Positions 1 through 9,496 of a stretch of DNA of 43,356 nt are shown here, piece by piece. The DNA lies in assembly GCA_015060705.1 (NCBI GenBank), contig SUXY01000024.1:1-43356 (forward strand), in the 5' to 3' direction. Numbering within the stretch: position 1 is the first letter of the stretch; each line of letters begins with the position of its first letter. The notes beneath the pieces were generated by a model that saw only the letters and a program-made list of their open reading frames with translations, was not told the DNA's origin and ran no database searches. Source of the stretch: Bacteroides sp. GTDB taxonomy: Bacteria > Bacteroidota > Bacteroidia > Bacteroidales > Bacteroidaceae. Made by a program: the position numbers and the translations under genes.

Positions 1-143
1 ATGTCCACCATTTGTTCCATGGTCATGCGCTTGTGAGTACGCTTACCAGGATTCTTACGTTGCTCGTTTTGAGCAGTCATCACTTGAGTTCCTACAAACA
101 ATGCTACCATGAGCATCCAAAAATACTTAGTCTTCATCTTCAT
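1..143 (-). CDS. Small exported protein, Spy/CpxP- or DUF4890-like (partial, C-terminus beyond window)
   Basis: Only the N-terminal 47 codons are inside the window. The protein begins MKMKTKYFWMLMVALFVG and continues to an MTAQ signal-peptidase I-like site, so it is probably exported. The mature part starts basic (NEQRKNPGKRTHKRM) and enters MTMEQMVD, which resembles the first helix of the Met/Gln-rich DUF4890/Spy-like periplasmic proteins of Bacteroides. The start is at 143 or, equally well, at the second ATG at 137. Both lie inside the stop region of the preceding gene (overlap 11-17 nt), which implies translational coupling. It is the third gene of an ECF sigma, membrane protein, exported protein operon, so it is plausibly the envelope-stress output or sensor of that system. 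The family name is inference from a short N-terminus. Confidence 0.6.
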   Translation of the reverse strand, partial: MKMKTKYFWMLMVALFVGTQVMTAQNEQRKNPGKRTHKRMTMEQMVD

Positions 144-522
144 TTAAATTTTCTGTGGTTGTCAATTCATAATATATATCATTCTCCGAGAATTCTACCC
201 ATTCTTCCAGTTCCTCATCCGAAAGACCTTGCAGATACACATCCATAACATCCATATCGTCTGTCAATTGAGCGACCCACTCTGTCTGATAGTTGGTTTC
301 TACCGCCTCCGGTTTAGTGGAAGGGAAGAAAATGATTCCACACACCATGGCTGCAACAGCTAACGCCACCGATATGCCCCACTTCAAGCGGTAAAGCTTC
401 TTTTTCCGCTTTTCTTCGGCTACCCGACGCATCGTTTCGGCTTGCATCCGTTCGAAGAATCCTTCGGGTGTCCGGAAGGGAGTCCGTTTACCTATTGAAT
501 TAAAATCAAATTCCTTTTCCAT
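127..522 (-). CDS. Single-pass membrane protein, probable anti-sigma factor
   Basis: 131 residues. The N-terminal 45 residues are soluble and basic, with the Bacteroides-type opening FNSIGKRTPFRTPEGFFERM. One hydrophobic segment at about residues 47-67 (WGISVALAVAAMVCGIIFF) follows, then an acidic, presumably periplasmic tail of about 60 residues rich in Asp/Glu. This N-in, single-span arrangement directly after an ECF sigma gene (6-nt gap) is the usual plan of a membrane anti-sigma factor that holds the sigma factor at the inner membrane. I see no zinc-binding HxxxCxxC motif, so it is not a classical ZAS-domain protein. Anti-sigma function is inferred from position and topology only. Its stop region overlaps the next gene. 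Confidence 0.8.
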   Translation of the reverse strand: MEKEFDFNSIGKRTPFRTPEGFFERMQAETMRRVAEEKRKKKLYRLKWGISVALAVAAMVCGIIFFPSTKPEAVETNYQTEWVAQLTDDMDVMDVYLQGLSDEELEEWVEFSENDIYYELTTTENLNEDED

Positions 523-528
523 CGTGGT

Positions 529-1065
529 TTAATTATTTGTCATATACTCTTTTATCTTTTCTTTGGCGAAATAGTAATTGGATTTCAATGTCTCTACCTT
601 GGTATCGGTGATGCGGCTGATTTCTTCGTACTTCAGTTCGTCATAATAACGGAGGTTGAAGACCAACCGCTGCTTCTCGGGCAATGTCAAAATAGCTTGC
701 TGGAATTTTACTTCCATGGCATTGTCGTAATCTATATATTCCGAAGCCATCAACTTATTCATCAGTTCTTCCTGCACTTCTTCGGTAGAAACTGCTTGTT
801 CTTTTCTTCGATTCAGGAAGCGGATGCATTCGTTGGTCGCTATCCGATAAATCCAGGTTGACAAAGAACTCTCTGCACGGAAATCATCCAAATGTCGGAA
901 GATTTTAATGAATGTTTCCTGCAATACGTCTTCCGCATCATCGTGCGAAACAATCATTCGACGGATGTGCCAATACATGGGGCTTTGAAACTTCTCCACC
1001 AACATCCGGAAACCCGACTCCGGATCCGTCATGCATGTTTCGCGTATTTTATCTTCAGTTATCAT
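529..1065 (-). CDS. ECF-family RNA polymerase sigma factor
   Basis: 178 residues, normal length for an ECF sigma factor. Region 2 (about residues 25-92) is clear: SHDDAEDVLQETFIKIFRHL, the classic D-A-E-D-x-x-Q-E-T-F core recognition helix, followed by ESSLSTWIYRIATNECI for -10 binding. Region 4 (about 125-175) carries LPEKQRLVFNLRYYDELKYE and a helix-turn-helix IDTK-like segment ending in KVETLKSNYYFAKEKIK. There is no region 1 or 3 and no extra C-terminal domain. It is the first gene of a three-gene minus-strand operon with a membrane protein and an exported small protein, consistent with an envelope-responsive sigma/anti-sigma pair. The start at 1065 matches the expected N-terminus. Confidence 0.95.
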   Translation of the reverse strand: MITEDKIRETCMTDPESGFRMLVEKFQSPMYWHIRRMIVSHDDAEDVLQETFIKIFRHLDDFRAESSLSTWIYRIATNECIRFLNRRKEQAVSTEEVQEELMNKLMASEYIDYDNAMEVKFQQAILTLPEKQRLVFNLRYYDELKYEEISRITDTKVETLKSNYYFAKEKIKEYMTNN

Positions 1066-1096
1066 CCTTTGTTTTTGGCCTTTGTCTCTTTGAACT

Positions 1097-1104
1097 TAAA
1101 GATA
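1097..1104 (-). promoter_or_regulatory. Possible -7 promoter element for the sigma operon
   Basis: Read on the minus strand this is TATCTTTA, one base off the Bacteroidetes -7 consensus TAnnTTTG, about 32 nt upstream of the sigma-factor start at 1065. No convincing -33 TTTG was seen, so the call is weak. Confidence 0.35.
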
Positions 1105-1155
1105 CAGAAAAGTAAAATGAAAGTTTCTGTTTTTTGCATTTATTAAGAATTACAT

Positions 1156-1258
1156 TGTCATTCTGAGCGAAACAAAGTGAAGCGAAGAATCTCGGCTACA
1201 TCCTCTTACATGTGTATGAGTGTATGCATCGAGATTCTTCGCTTCGCTCTGAATGACA
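1156..1258. repeat. Intergenic palindromic repeat (family A, copy 1)
   Basis: Long imperfect inverted repeat filling the gap between the sigma operon and the GH3 gene. The outer ends are TGTCATTCTGAGCGAA on the left and TTCGCTCTGAATGACA on the right. Both arms contain GAAGCGAAGAATCTCG or its complement, and the left arm holds about ten extra bases. The central loop is roughly 35 nt. A diverged second copy occurs at 6627-6728. The region lies 3' of the GH3 gene and upstream of the sigma operon, so a role as terminator or mRNA stabiliser is possible. Confidence 0.85.
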
Positions 1259-1279
1259 GATTATATCTTAAACTATGTA

Positions 1280-3604
1280 CTATTTATTCGGAGTATTCCA
1301 AATCTTAGTTGCAGTACAATTGATATTCAAGACTTGGTCACCGACTTGCATACGGAAGTCACCTTCTTCCAAACGCCATTTACCATCAGCACCAACGAAT
1401 GCCAAATCACTACCCTTCAACTTCAACGTAACAGTCTTTGTTTCATCCGGTTGGAGTTCTATCTTTTCGAAATGACGCAAACGACGGTTGTCAGGAGTGA
1501 GGCTAGCTACAAGGTCAGAACTGAAAAGCAGTACACTTTCCTTACCTACTCTTGTTCCGGCATTCTTCACATCTACGGTAAACACGAGTTCGTCATCCGC
1601 TACAAAGTCAGACTTGTTCACCTTAAAGTTGCTATATTCATACTTATTATAACTCAACCCATAACCAAATGCCCATTGAAAGCTAACCTGGGCATCGTAA
1701 TTGTATGCACCTTCCATCGCTTCACCGATGTGTTCTGCTGGCTTGTAATCGTAATTGATCAACGAGTGAACTTCCTTCGGATAAGTATATGGCATCTTAC
1801 CGCTAAAGTTAGCATCACCACTCAAAAGGTTAGCCAATGCATCACCACCATAGTTACCTGGAAGAAGGATATTAACGATCGACTTTGCCAATGGTTCGAT
1901 ATCGGCAATGATACGTGGACGACCTTCATTCAATACCAAAACAATAGGCTTACCGGTCTTGGCCAATGCCTTTACCAAGTCACGTTGGTTCTGGCTGAGA
2001 GTCAAATCGGTCAAGTTACCCGGAGTTTCACAATATGAGTTTTCACCGATACATGCTACAATGATATCTGCACGACTTGCTGCAGCCACCGCCTTTTGGA
2101 TTTGAGGTTCATTTTCATCCCAATAATTACCTTGTTCATTATAAGTAACTCCCTGTTCGAGGATAACATTGTTCGCACCAAACTCGTTGCACATGGCTTC
2201 GTAGATGGTATTGTAAGCACCGGCAACTTGGTCTGCCAAATGACCTTGCCATGTATAACTCCATCCACCGTTCAAGCAACGCATCTGATTGGCGTTAGGA
2301 CCAGTCAACAAGATACGCTTACCCTTTGCCAAAGGAAGCAAATCGGTTTCGTTCTTCAAAAGAATCATGGATTCTTCGGCACTCTGCGTAGCAGCTTGTG
2401 CAAATTCTTCACATCCGAACTTCGGATAATCCTTAGGATCGGTATTCGGTTGGTCGAACAAACCGAGACGATACTTCAAACGGAGGACACGACGGGTAGC
2501 GTCATCGATACGACTCATTGGCACCTTACCTTCGTCCACGAGTTCCTTCAAAAGGACACAGAAATTCAAGTCATATGGGTCCATGGACATGTCGATACCT
2601 GCATTGATTGCCATTTGGATGGCTTCCTTCTTGTCCTTAGCAATCTTTTCACGCTTCCAAAGGTTGTCGATGTCTGCCCAGTCGGTCACAATCATACCGT
2701 CCCAATTTAAGTCTTCCTTAAGCCATTCAGTCAAGAGTTCGTGATTGGCATGAACCGGCATACCATTGATAGAACCCGAGTTCACCATGATAGTCAATGC
2801 ACCCTGACGAACCGCAGCCAAATAAGGAGCAAAATGCTTTTCACGCAAGTCGTTCGGAGCAATGATGGCCGGTGTACGGTCCTTGCCACTGGTAGCAGCA
2901 CCATAACCCATGAAGTGCTTTACGCTCACTGCAATGTGTTGTGCATCAATGTGGTTTGGATCTTCACCTTGGAAACCAAGTACCATTGCTTTACCCATTT
3001 CGGCATTCACCAACGGATCTTCTCCAAAGTTTTCCCATACACGTGGCCACAACGGATTACGTACAAGGTCGAGGGTTGGAGAATAAGTCCAAGGTGTATT
3101 GCTGGCACGAGTTTCGTAAGCAGTAATTTCTGCACCTCGACGGGCCATTTCACGATTGAAAGTGGCAGCCACGTTGATGTTTTGCGGGAAAAGCGTACCG
3201 TCTAACGTATAAGTCACCCCGTGGTTCATGTCCAAACCATAGATACAAGGAATACCGATATATTCCATCGATTTCTTCTGAATGGTACCAATGATTTCCC
3301 TCCACTGTTCACGAGTAGGTGCTATACCAGGAACATTGAGGATAGAACCCACTTTGTATTTACCGATGATGGTATCGAGTGCCGCCTCGTTAACCTGGAA
3401 ACCCGGTTGACTCCAATCATCCAACACATCGATGGTCAACTCAGTCATCTGACCGATTTTTTCTTCCAAGGTCATCTTGGACAAGGTAGCTTCCACTTTC
3501 TTTTCCAATTCCGCATCATACGGGATAGCTGGATCTACACCCGGCTTCTGTGGGGCACAAGAGGCCAAAATTCCACAAGCAACTGCAATGAACAATTTCT
3601 TCAT
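1280..3604 (-). CDS. bglX: Glycoside hydrolase family 3 beta-glucosidase, lipoprotein
   Basis: 774 residues, the usual length of BglX-type GH3 enzymes. An N-terminal lipoprotein signal [16 protein letters not shown] ends in a lipobox with Cys16, so it is probably anchored to a membrane in the cell envelope. The GH3 N-terminal TIM-barrel domain spans about 30-390 and includes the substrate-contact stretch [19 protein letters not shown]. The nucleophile motif [10 protein letters not shown] places the catalytic Asp near residue 305. The GH3 C-terminal alpha/beta domain is about 420-640 ([24 protein letters not shown]), followed by a fibronectin type III-like domain at about 675-745. The family releases terminal beta-linked glucose or xylose from oligosaccharides. 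The exact sugar is not predictable here. It is monocistronic, with a promoter at 3641-3648. Confidence 0.95.
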   Translation of the reverse strand: MKKLFIAVACGILASCAPQKPGVDPAIPYDAELEKKVEATLSKMTLEEKIGQMTELTIDVLDDWSQPGFQVNEAALDTIIGKYKVGSILNVPGIAPTREQWREIIGTIQKKSMEYIGIPCIYGLDMNHGVTYTLDGTLFPQNINVAATFNREMARRGAEITAYETRASNTPWTYSPTLDLVRNPLWPRVWENFGEDPLVNAEMGKAMVLGFQGEDPNHIDAQHIAVSVKHFMGYGAATSGKDRTPAIIAPNDLREKHFAPYLAAVRQGALTIMVNSGSINGMPVHANHELLTEWLKEDLNWDGMIVTDWADIDNLWKREKIAKDKKEAIQMAINAGIDMSMDPYDLNFCVLLKELVDEGKVPMSRIDDATRRVLRLKYRLGLFDQPNTDPKDYPKFGCEEFAQAATQSAEESMILLKNETDLLPLAKGKRILLTGPNANQMRCLNGGWSYTWQGHLADQVAGAYNTIYEAMCNEFGANNVILEQGVTYNEQGNYWDENEPQIQKAVAAASRADIIVACIGENSYCETPGNLTDLTLSQNQRDLVKALAKTGKPIVLVLNEGRPRIIADIEPLAKSIVNILLPGNYGGDALANLLSGDANFSGKMPYTYPKEVHSLINYDYKPAEHIGEAMEGAYNYDAQVSFQWAFGYGLSYNKYEYSNFKVNKSDFVADDELVFTVDVKNAGTRVGKESVLLFSSDLVASLTPDNRRLRHFEKIELQPDETKTVTLKLKGSDLAFVGADGKWRLEEGDFRMQVGDQVLNINCTATKIWNTPNK

Positions 3605-3640
3605 GATATGATTATTTTTAGATTATTCTTTTCTAATATG

Positions 3641-3648
3641 CAAATTTA
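3641..3648 (-). promoter_or_regulatory. -7 promoter element for the GH3 gene
   Basis: On the minus strand TAAATTTG, an exact match to TAnnTTTG, 36 nt upstream of the GH3 start codon. It sits in the divergent gap shared with the cytidine deaminase promoter. Confidence 0.6.
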
Positions 3649-3718
3649 ATAGATATTCTTTATAGCCACTTATATAATTTTATCCAATTCTGATACTATG
3701 TATCTCAAAAGAAAAGAT

Positions 3719-3726
3719 TACATTTG
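3719..3726 (+). promoter_or_regulatory. -7 promoter element immediately upstream of cdd
   Basis: TACATTTG, an exact TAnnTTTG match, followed by only four bases (TGAT) before the ATG at 3731. With normal promoter geometry, transcription would begin at or beside the start codon, predicting a leaderless or nearly leaderless mRNA. Confidence 0.6.
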
Positions 3727-3730
3727 TGAT

Positions 3731-4204
3731 ATGAAAGAGCTGAAAATTGAAATACCTTACAAAGTCTTTTCCATCGATGAATTGAAGGTGGAAGACCAGT
3801 TATTGATCCAAGCCGCCCGCGAAGCTACTTCACGTAGCTATGCGCCTTATTCCCATTTCCATGTAGGAGCAGCAGCATTGTTGGAAAATGGTATCATCGT
3901 GTCGGGTACCAATCAGGAAAATGTAGCATCGCCGTCGGGGATTTGTGCAGAACGTACAGCTTTGTTTTATGCCAATTCGCAATATCCAGACCAAAAGGTA
4001 AAGGCATTGGCCATAGCTGCATGTCACGCTGATAAGGGAATTCCCCATACACCCATCACGCCATGTGGAGCCTGTCGACAAGTGATGTTGGAAACCGAAA
4101 ACCGCTATGGCTTCCCCATCAGGATTTTACTCTGTGGTGAAAAAGAAGTCTACGTAATCAAAAGCGCAAAGGATTTATTGCCTTTTTCTTTCGATAATTA
4201 TTAA
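3731..4204 (+). CDS. cdd: Cytidine deaminase
   Basis: 157 residues from the ATG at 3731. It hydrolytically deaminates cytidine and deoxycytidine to uridine and deoxyuridine in pyrimidine salvage. The zinc site is complete: the proton-shuttle Glu and first Cys ligand in GICAERTALF, and the two further Cys ligands in TPCGACRQVM. The substrate-binding segment SYAPYSHFHVGAA with NQENVAS is also present. A longer reading from 3698 would put the promoter element at 3719-3726 inside the coding region and adds residues unlike the family, so the shorter start is preferred. It is a single gene between GH3 (divergent) and the flavodiiron gene. Confidence 0.95.
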   Translation: MKELKIEIPYKVFSIDELKVEDQLLIQAAREATSRSYAPYSHFHVGAAALLENGIIVSGTNQENVASPSGICAERTALFYANSQYPDQKVKALAIAACHADKGIPHTPITPCGACRQVMLETENRYGFPIRILLCGEKEVYVIKSAKDLLPFSFDNY

Positions 4205-4242
4205 TTATCTGCAAACAACTTGTTTGTACTCCTAAAAAAAAC

Positions 4243-4250
4243 GATATTTG
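4243..4250 (+). promoter_or_regulatory. Possible -7 element for the flavodiiron gene
   Basis: GATATTTG, one mismatch to TAnnTTTG, with a TTTG at 4223-4226 as a possible -33 element at a slightly short spacing. The start codon is 28 nt downstream. Confidence 0.35.
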
Positions 4251-4277
4251 CAATCCGAAAATAAAAACTAAAGCATT

Positions 4278-5441
4278 ATGACATCAAACGTTACCGAAAA
4301 GATTAAATACATTGGTGTAGACGATATTACCATCGATTTGTTCGAAAGTCAATACATTGTGCCAAATGGCATTTCGTATAACTCTTACCTCGTAATGGAC
4401 GAAAAGATTGCCATCATGGATACAGCCGACAAACGCAAGGGCGAAGAATGGTTTGCCAACTTGGAAGAAGGCTTGGAAGGTCGCACACCGGATTACCTCA
4501 TCGTGCAACACATGGAACCGGATCATGCGGGCAACATCGCCGTTTTAATGGAAAAATATCCGGAATTAAAGGTAGTTGCATCGGCTAAGGCTATCCAAAT
4601 GATGCCGCAATTCTTCGAAGACACTTGTTTCGAAGGTCGTACGATTGCGGTAAAGGAAGGCGACACTCTCAACTTGGGCGGTCGTGAACTGAAGTTCTTC
4701 ATGGCTCCAATGGTGCATTGGCCGGAAGTGATGGTCACTTACGATGCAGCCGATAAGGTATTGTTCTCGGCCGATGGTTTCGGCAAGTTCGGTGCATTGG
4801 CTCACGAAGAAGACTGGGCATGCGAAGCTCGCCGTTATTACTTCAACATTTGCGGTAAATATGGCGCACAAGTACAGGCACTCCTGAAGAAAGCTGCGAC
4901 TTTGGACATCGCTTGCATCTGTCCGCTTCACGGTCCTATCTTGAAGGAAAACCTGGGTTATTACATTGGTCTGTACGACACATGGAGCAAGTACGAAGTA
5001 GAAACAGAAGGTGTATTCATTGCATACGCCTCTATCCATGGAGGCACCAAGAAGGCAGCCGAAAAAATGGCGGAAATCCTTCGTGCCAAGGGCGCTCCAA
5101 AGGTTTCTATCGCAGATTTGAGCCGTGACGATATGGCAGAAGCTGTTGAAGATGCATTCCGTATGAGCAAGCTCATCGTAGCAGCCGCTTCCTATGATGC
5201 AGATGTATTCCCTCCGATGCACGATTTCTTGCATCACTTGAAGATCAAGGCTTATCAGAAACGCCGTGTAGGTATTATTGAAAATGGTTCGTGGGCTCCT
5301 TGCGCCGGTCGCGTGATGAAGGGCATGCTCGAAACCATGAAGGATATCGAAATTGTTGAACCAATGGTAACTATCCGTTCGGCAATGAAGCAAGGCGACA
5401 TTCCTGCGCTGGAAGCGCTTGCAGATGCGATTTTGGCGTAA
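4278..5441 (+). CDS. Flavodiiron protein (A-type flavoprotein, FprA family)
   Basis: 387 residues. These cytoplasmic enzymes reduce O2 to water and/or NO to N2O and protect anaerobes against both. The N-terminal metallo-beta-lactamase-like domain carries the diiron ligands: H78-x-E80-x-D82-H83 in QHMEPDHAGN, a His near 147 in MVHWPE, an Asp near 165 in FSADGFG, and a His near 226 in CPLHGP. The C-terminal flavodoxin-like FMN domain begins near residue 247 with FIAYASIHGGTKKAAEKM. There is no C-terminal rubredoxin or flavin reductase fusion, so electrons must come from a separate donor. The gene is probably monocistronic, with a bidirectional terminator after it. O2 versus NO preference cannot be read from the sequence. 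Confidence 0.95.
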   Translation: MTSNVTEKIKYIGVDDITIDLFESQYIVPNGISYNSYLVMDEKIAIMDTADKRKGEEWFANLEEGLEGRTPDYLIVQHMEPDHAGNIAVLMEKYPELKVVASAKAIQMMPQFFEDTCFEGRTIAVKEGDTLNLGGRELKFFMAPMVHWPEVMVTYDAADKVLFSADGFGKFGALAHEEDWACEARRYYFNICGKYGAQVQALLKKAATLDIACICPLHGPILKENLGYYIGLYDTWSKYEVETEGVFIAYASIHGGTKKAAEKMAEILRAKGAPKVSIADLSRDDMAEAVEDAFRMSKLIVAAASYDADVFPPMHDFLHHLKIKAYQKRRVGIIENGSWAPCAGRVMKGMLETMKDIEIVEPMVTIRSAMKQGDIPALEALADAILA

Positions 5442-5448
5442 AAACAAT

Positions 5449-5480
5449 AATGGGGTGTATCAAACACCCCATTTATTTTA
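5449..5480. terminator. Bidirectional terminator hairpin
   Basis: A perfect 10-bp stem AATGGGGTGT / ACACCCCATT around the 5-nt loop ATCAA, followed by a T-rich stretch on the plus strand and an A-rich stretch before the stem that serves the minus strand. It lies between the convergent flavodiiron and DHOD-like genes. Confidence 0.85.
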
Positions 5481-6452
5481 TTCATACTTTCCAAATTTCT
5501 TAAAGAACTGAACACGTTCAAACGCGGTTCCTCCCCCAGCCTTTCCGGCATTCATCATTCCCTTGAAATCAGAAATTTGTTCGTAATTATTGTCATTCAT
5601 CCACTTCTCAAGCACATCCAACATTTCGTTGATGCCTTTTTCTTTCTTCTGATAGAGTACCGAGCAAACCTCTACGGCTGATGCACCAGCCAAAATGGCC
5701 TTAACCATCGAAGCTCCGTCATTGACACCACCCGATGCGGCATAAGCCAACTTCGGCACACGGTCTGAAGCCAAACCAATCCAACGGATAGACTCATATA
5801 AATCAGACGGATGACTGAATACCTCACCGGTTGTATAACTCATCTTTTCCAAATTGATATCCGGAGTCACCATGCGATTGAACAGTACCACGCCCGCTAC
5901 TCCATGTGCATACAACTGATTGATCAACGGAATAGGATTCGTCAAATTCTTACCCAACTTTACGACTATCGGAATCGAAACGCTCTGCTTGATTTGCTTG
6001 ACAATATCGATGTGCAAGCGTTCGTAAGCTCCATATTCATAATCCAAATCACTGCAAACAGACATGATGTTCAATTCCAACGCATCGGCACCTGCCGCTT
6101 CAATTTGCTTGGCAAAATCCGTCCATTCAGTCAAACGGTAACAATTGATACTGGCAATGACCGGTATTGTACATTGTGCCTTGGTTTCTTTGATAAGCTT
6201 CAAATATTCTTCCAATCGGTGAGCGCGATGATAATACAATAAATAGTCCTGTTCTTCCGCATGCGCACCATCCTGCATCCAACCGGCTTCGGCTTCGATT
6301 TCTTCTTCGAACAATGATTTCAACACCACGGCACTTGCACCGGCTTCTTCCCACTTTTTGTTCTTGTCTGCCGAGTTGGTCAGGTTACTACTGCTCACGA
6401 TAAACGGGTTCTTCAACTTCAATCCAGCAAAGGTAGTTTCGAGTCTTTTCAT
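5478..6452 (-). CDS. Dihydroorotate dehydrogenase-like flavoprotein
   Basis: 324 residues with the TIM-barrel FMN fold of class 1 dihydroorotate dehydrogenases. It opens LETTFAGLKLKNPFIVSSSN with the usual entry strand. FMN- and phosphate-contact segments are visible in VVKLGKNLTNP, in AASGGVNDGASMVKAILAGA and in the C-terminal VEVCSVLYQKK. The segment that in true DHODs reads N-x-S-C-P-N is here ELNIMSVCSDLDYEYG, so the canonical catalytic context is altered. The protein is better called DHOD-like than PyrD, and its substrate is unknown. It is transcribed alone, ending at the shared terminator at 5449-5480. No reductase partner gene lies next to it. Confidence 0.85.
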   Translation of the reverse strand: MKRLETTFAGLKLKNPFIVSSSNLTNSADKNKKWEEAGASAVVLKSLFEEEIEAEAGWMQDGAHAEEQDYLLYYHRAHRLEEYLKLIKETKAQCTIPVIASINCYRLTEWTDFAKQIEAAGADALELNIMSVCSDLDYEYGAYERLHIDIVKQIKQSVSIPIVVKLGKNLTNPIPLINQLYAHGVAGVVLFNRMVTPDINLEKMSYTTGEVFSHPSDLYESIRWIGLASDRVPKLAYAASGGVNDGASMVKAILAGASAVEVCSVLYQKKEKGINEMLDVLEKWMNDNNYEQISDFKGMMNAGKAGGGTAFERVQFFKKFGKYE

Positions 6453-6626
6453 AGCACTATTTATTTAATTTGTATTCATTACATTTTTATTTCATCTGCA
6501 AAATTACTTATATTTCATAAACATGCAAGAATATTTAGTTAAAAAGTAATAATTAAACAAAGAAACGTCTGAAAAGGTTCAAACGATGGAGATATAAAAA
6601 AGGGAACAATATATCTATTGACACAA

Positions 6627-6728
6627 TTTGTCATTCAAAACGAAGGGAAGAATCTCGATAACATACCCTAATACAATCAGGTAGATATTATCGAGATTCT
6701 TCCTCCCTTCGGTCGTCTGAATGACAAA
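6627..6728. repeat. Intergenic palindromic repeat (family A, copy 2)
   Basis: The gap 6453-6813 holds no gene. Its main content is an inverted repeat with ends TTTGTCATTC and GAATGACAAA and inner arms GAAGAATCTCGATAA / TTATCGAGATTCTTC. Ends and inner core match the repeat at 1156-1258, while the loop and middle differ, so the arms are conserved and the loop is free. The rest of the gap is AT-rich leader of the DHOD-like gene. Confidence 0.8.
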
Positions 6729-6751
6729 ACCTATTGGTAATCTGCTAAAAC

Positions 6752-6802
6752 GTTACATCCGTTGTCGACAAGACCATACGTCTTATCGCCGGAAGATGTA
6801 AC
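6752..6802 (-). other. Stem with internal loop in the 3' UTR of the ABC-F gene
   Basis: GTTACATC (6752-6759) pairs with GATGTAAC (6795-6802). Inside, AAGAC (6770-6774) pairs with GTCTT (6780-6784) around CATAC. On the minus strand this lies 12 nt after the ABC-F stop codon and is followed by GTTTTAG. It may be a weak terminator or a 3' mRNA structure. A random origin is not excluded for the short inner stem. Confidence 0.4.
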
Positions 6803-6813
6803 AGGTTACATTA

Positions 6814-8436
<1,623 letters not shown>

Positions 8437-8475
8437 TTATCCTTAAGTTTTTAACGATTATTTTTCAAAGTTGTG

Positions 8476-8507
8476 CAAAGATACGGATTAAAGTCGAAGT
8501 ATGCAAA
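8476..8507 (-). promoter_or_regulatory. Promoter of the ABC-F gene (-33 and -7 elements)
   Basis: On the minus strand, TTTG (8504-8507) and TATCTTTG (8476-8483) are separated by 20 nt, the usual spacing of Bacteroidetes housekeeping promoters. The start codon is about 46 nt downstream of the -7 box. Confidence 0.7.
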
Positions 8508-8524
8508 TTTTTCATTGTCAGACC

Positions 8525-8719
8525 TTAGGCAGTTAGGCAGTTAGGCAGTTAGGCAGTTTATTTTTTTGAGAGAAAACATCCATTCAAATTTTATATTATA
8601 TATATAATATTATTATATATATAATATATTAATATATAGTTATAATTTATAACCATATACTCTATGTCACTAGTCATATTTACGCTTTTAAAAAACTGCC
8701 TAACTGCCTAACTGCCTAA
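8525..8719. repeat. Inverted arrays of TTAGGCAG flanking an AT-rich palindromic core
   Basis: Four tandem TTAGGCAG units (8525-8556) on the left face three CTGCCTAA units (8696-8719) on the right, giving a perfect stem of at least 24 bp. The 139-bp interior is almost pure A/T with nested palindromes such as TATTATATATATAATA and AGTTATAATTTATAAC. The structure occupies the gap between the divergent ABC-F and grpE genes. No coding potential was seen in it. It could extrude as a cruciform or form a long RNA hairpin in the grpE leader if transcribed. Confidence 0.9.
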
Positions 8720-8871
8720 GACCGGTTGTCATACAAACATGTCACATCAGCCACTTTGTCAGTCACCAATTCCATAAATCGGACTCTTCTGTCACATTCT
8801 CTGCCAAGGCACAGAATTTGTAGATAGAATAGCAAATAATATTTTTTGATAACAAAAAAACAACATACATC

Positions 8872-9477
8872 ATGACCAAAGAAAAGAACCAGCCTCAGGA
8901 AGAGGAAATCTTGAAGAACGAAGAAGTAGCAGCCGAAGAAGCGGCTCAACCGGAAGAAAAACAAGCAGAAGAAACCGCTCAGGAAGAAACTCCTGCTGAA
9001 GAACTGACCGTTGAGGAACAACTTGCCAACATGTTGGCAGAAGCTCAGCAAATGGTAAGCGAAGAACGCGATAAGTACCTCCGTCTTTCGGCCGAATTCG
9101 ACAACTACCGCAAGCGTACCCTCAAGGAAAAGGCTGAATTGATCAAGAACGGCGCCGAAAAGACATTGACAGCCATTCTCCCGGTACTCGACGACTTCGA
9201 ACGTGCATTGAAGAACATGGAAGCTTCTGAAGAAACCAAAGCAATGAAGGAAGGCGTTGAATTGATTTTATGCAAGTTCCAGAAGATTCTTGGTCAGGAA
9301 GGTCTCCAGAAGATTGAAACCGAAGGCAAGGAATTCGATACCGATTTCCACGAAGCCATCGCCCTCATCCCTTCTCCAAGTGAAGATTTGAAAGGCAAGA
9401 TTCTGGATTGTGTACAAACCGGATATATGTTGAACGACAAGGTCATCCGTCACTCAAAAGTGGCCGTAGCCCAATAA
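8872..9477 (+). CDS. grpE: Nucleotide exchange factor GrpE
   Basis: 201 residues. GrpE releases ADP from DnaK and works with DnaJ in cytoplasmic protein folding. The N-terminal 55 residues are a low-complexity Glu/Gln/Ala stretch, as in many Bacteroidetes homologues. A long helix follows at about 55-110 with RDKYLRLSAEFDNYRKRT, the dimer-helix signature, then the four-helix region and the C-terminal beta domain containing EGKEFDTDFHEAIALIPSP and the family ending GYMLNDKVIRHSKVAVA. dnaJ begins 19 nt after the stop, so the two form an operon. dnaK is not in the window. No CIRCE operator was seen upstream. Confidence 0.97.
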   Translation: MTKEKNQPQEEEILKNEEVAAEEAAQPEEKQAEETAQEETPAEELTVEEQLANMLAEAQQMVSEERDKYLRLSAEFDNYRKRTLKEKAELIKNGAEKTLTAILPVLDDFERALKNMEASEETKAMKEGVELILCKFQKILGQEGLQKIETEGKEFDTDFHEAIALIPSPSEDLKGKILDCVQTGYMLNDKVIRHSKVAVAQ

Positions 9478-9496
9478 TTCAAAACCCTAGAAACGT

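Noticed and set aside
4566..5447. A 293-codon open frame antisense to the flavodiiron gene
   Set aside because: It is fully within a certain gene on the other strand, with cysteine- and phenylalanine-rich composition typical of antisense shadows.
8525..8719. Telomere-like or transposon terminal repeats around a lost element
   Set aside because: The interior has no coding remnant, no target duplication was seen at the ends, and the arms are tandem octamers and not a single terminal repeat.
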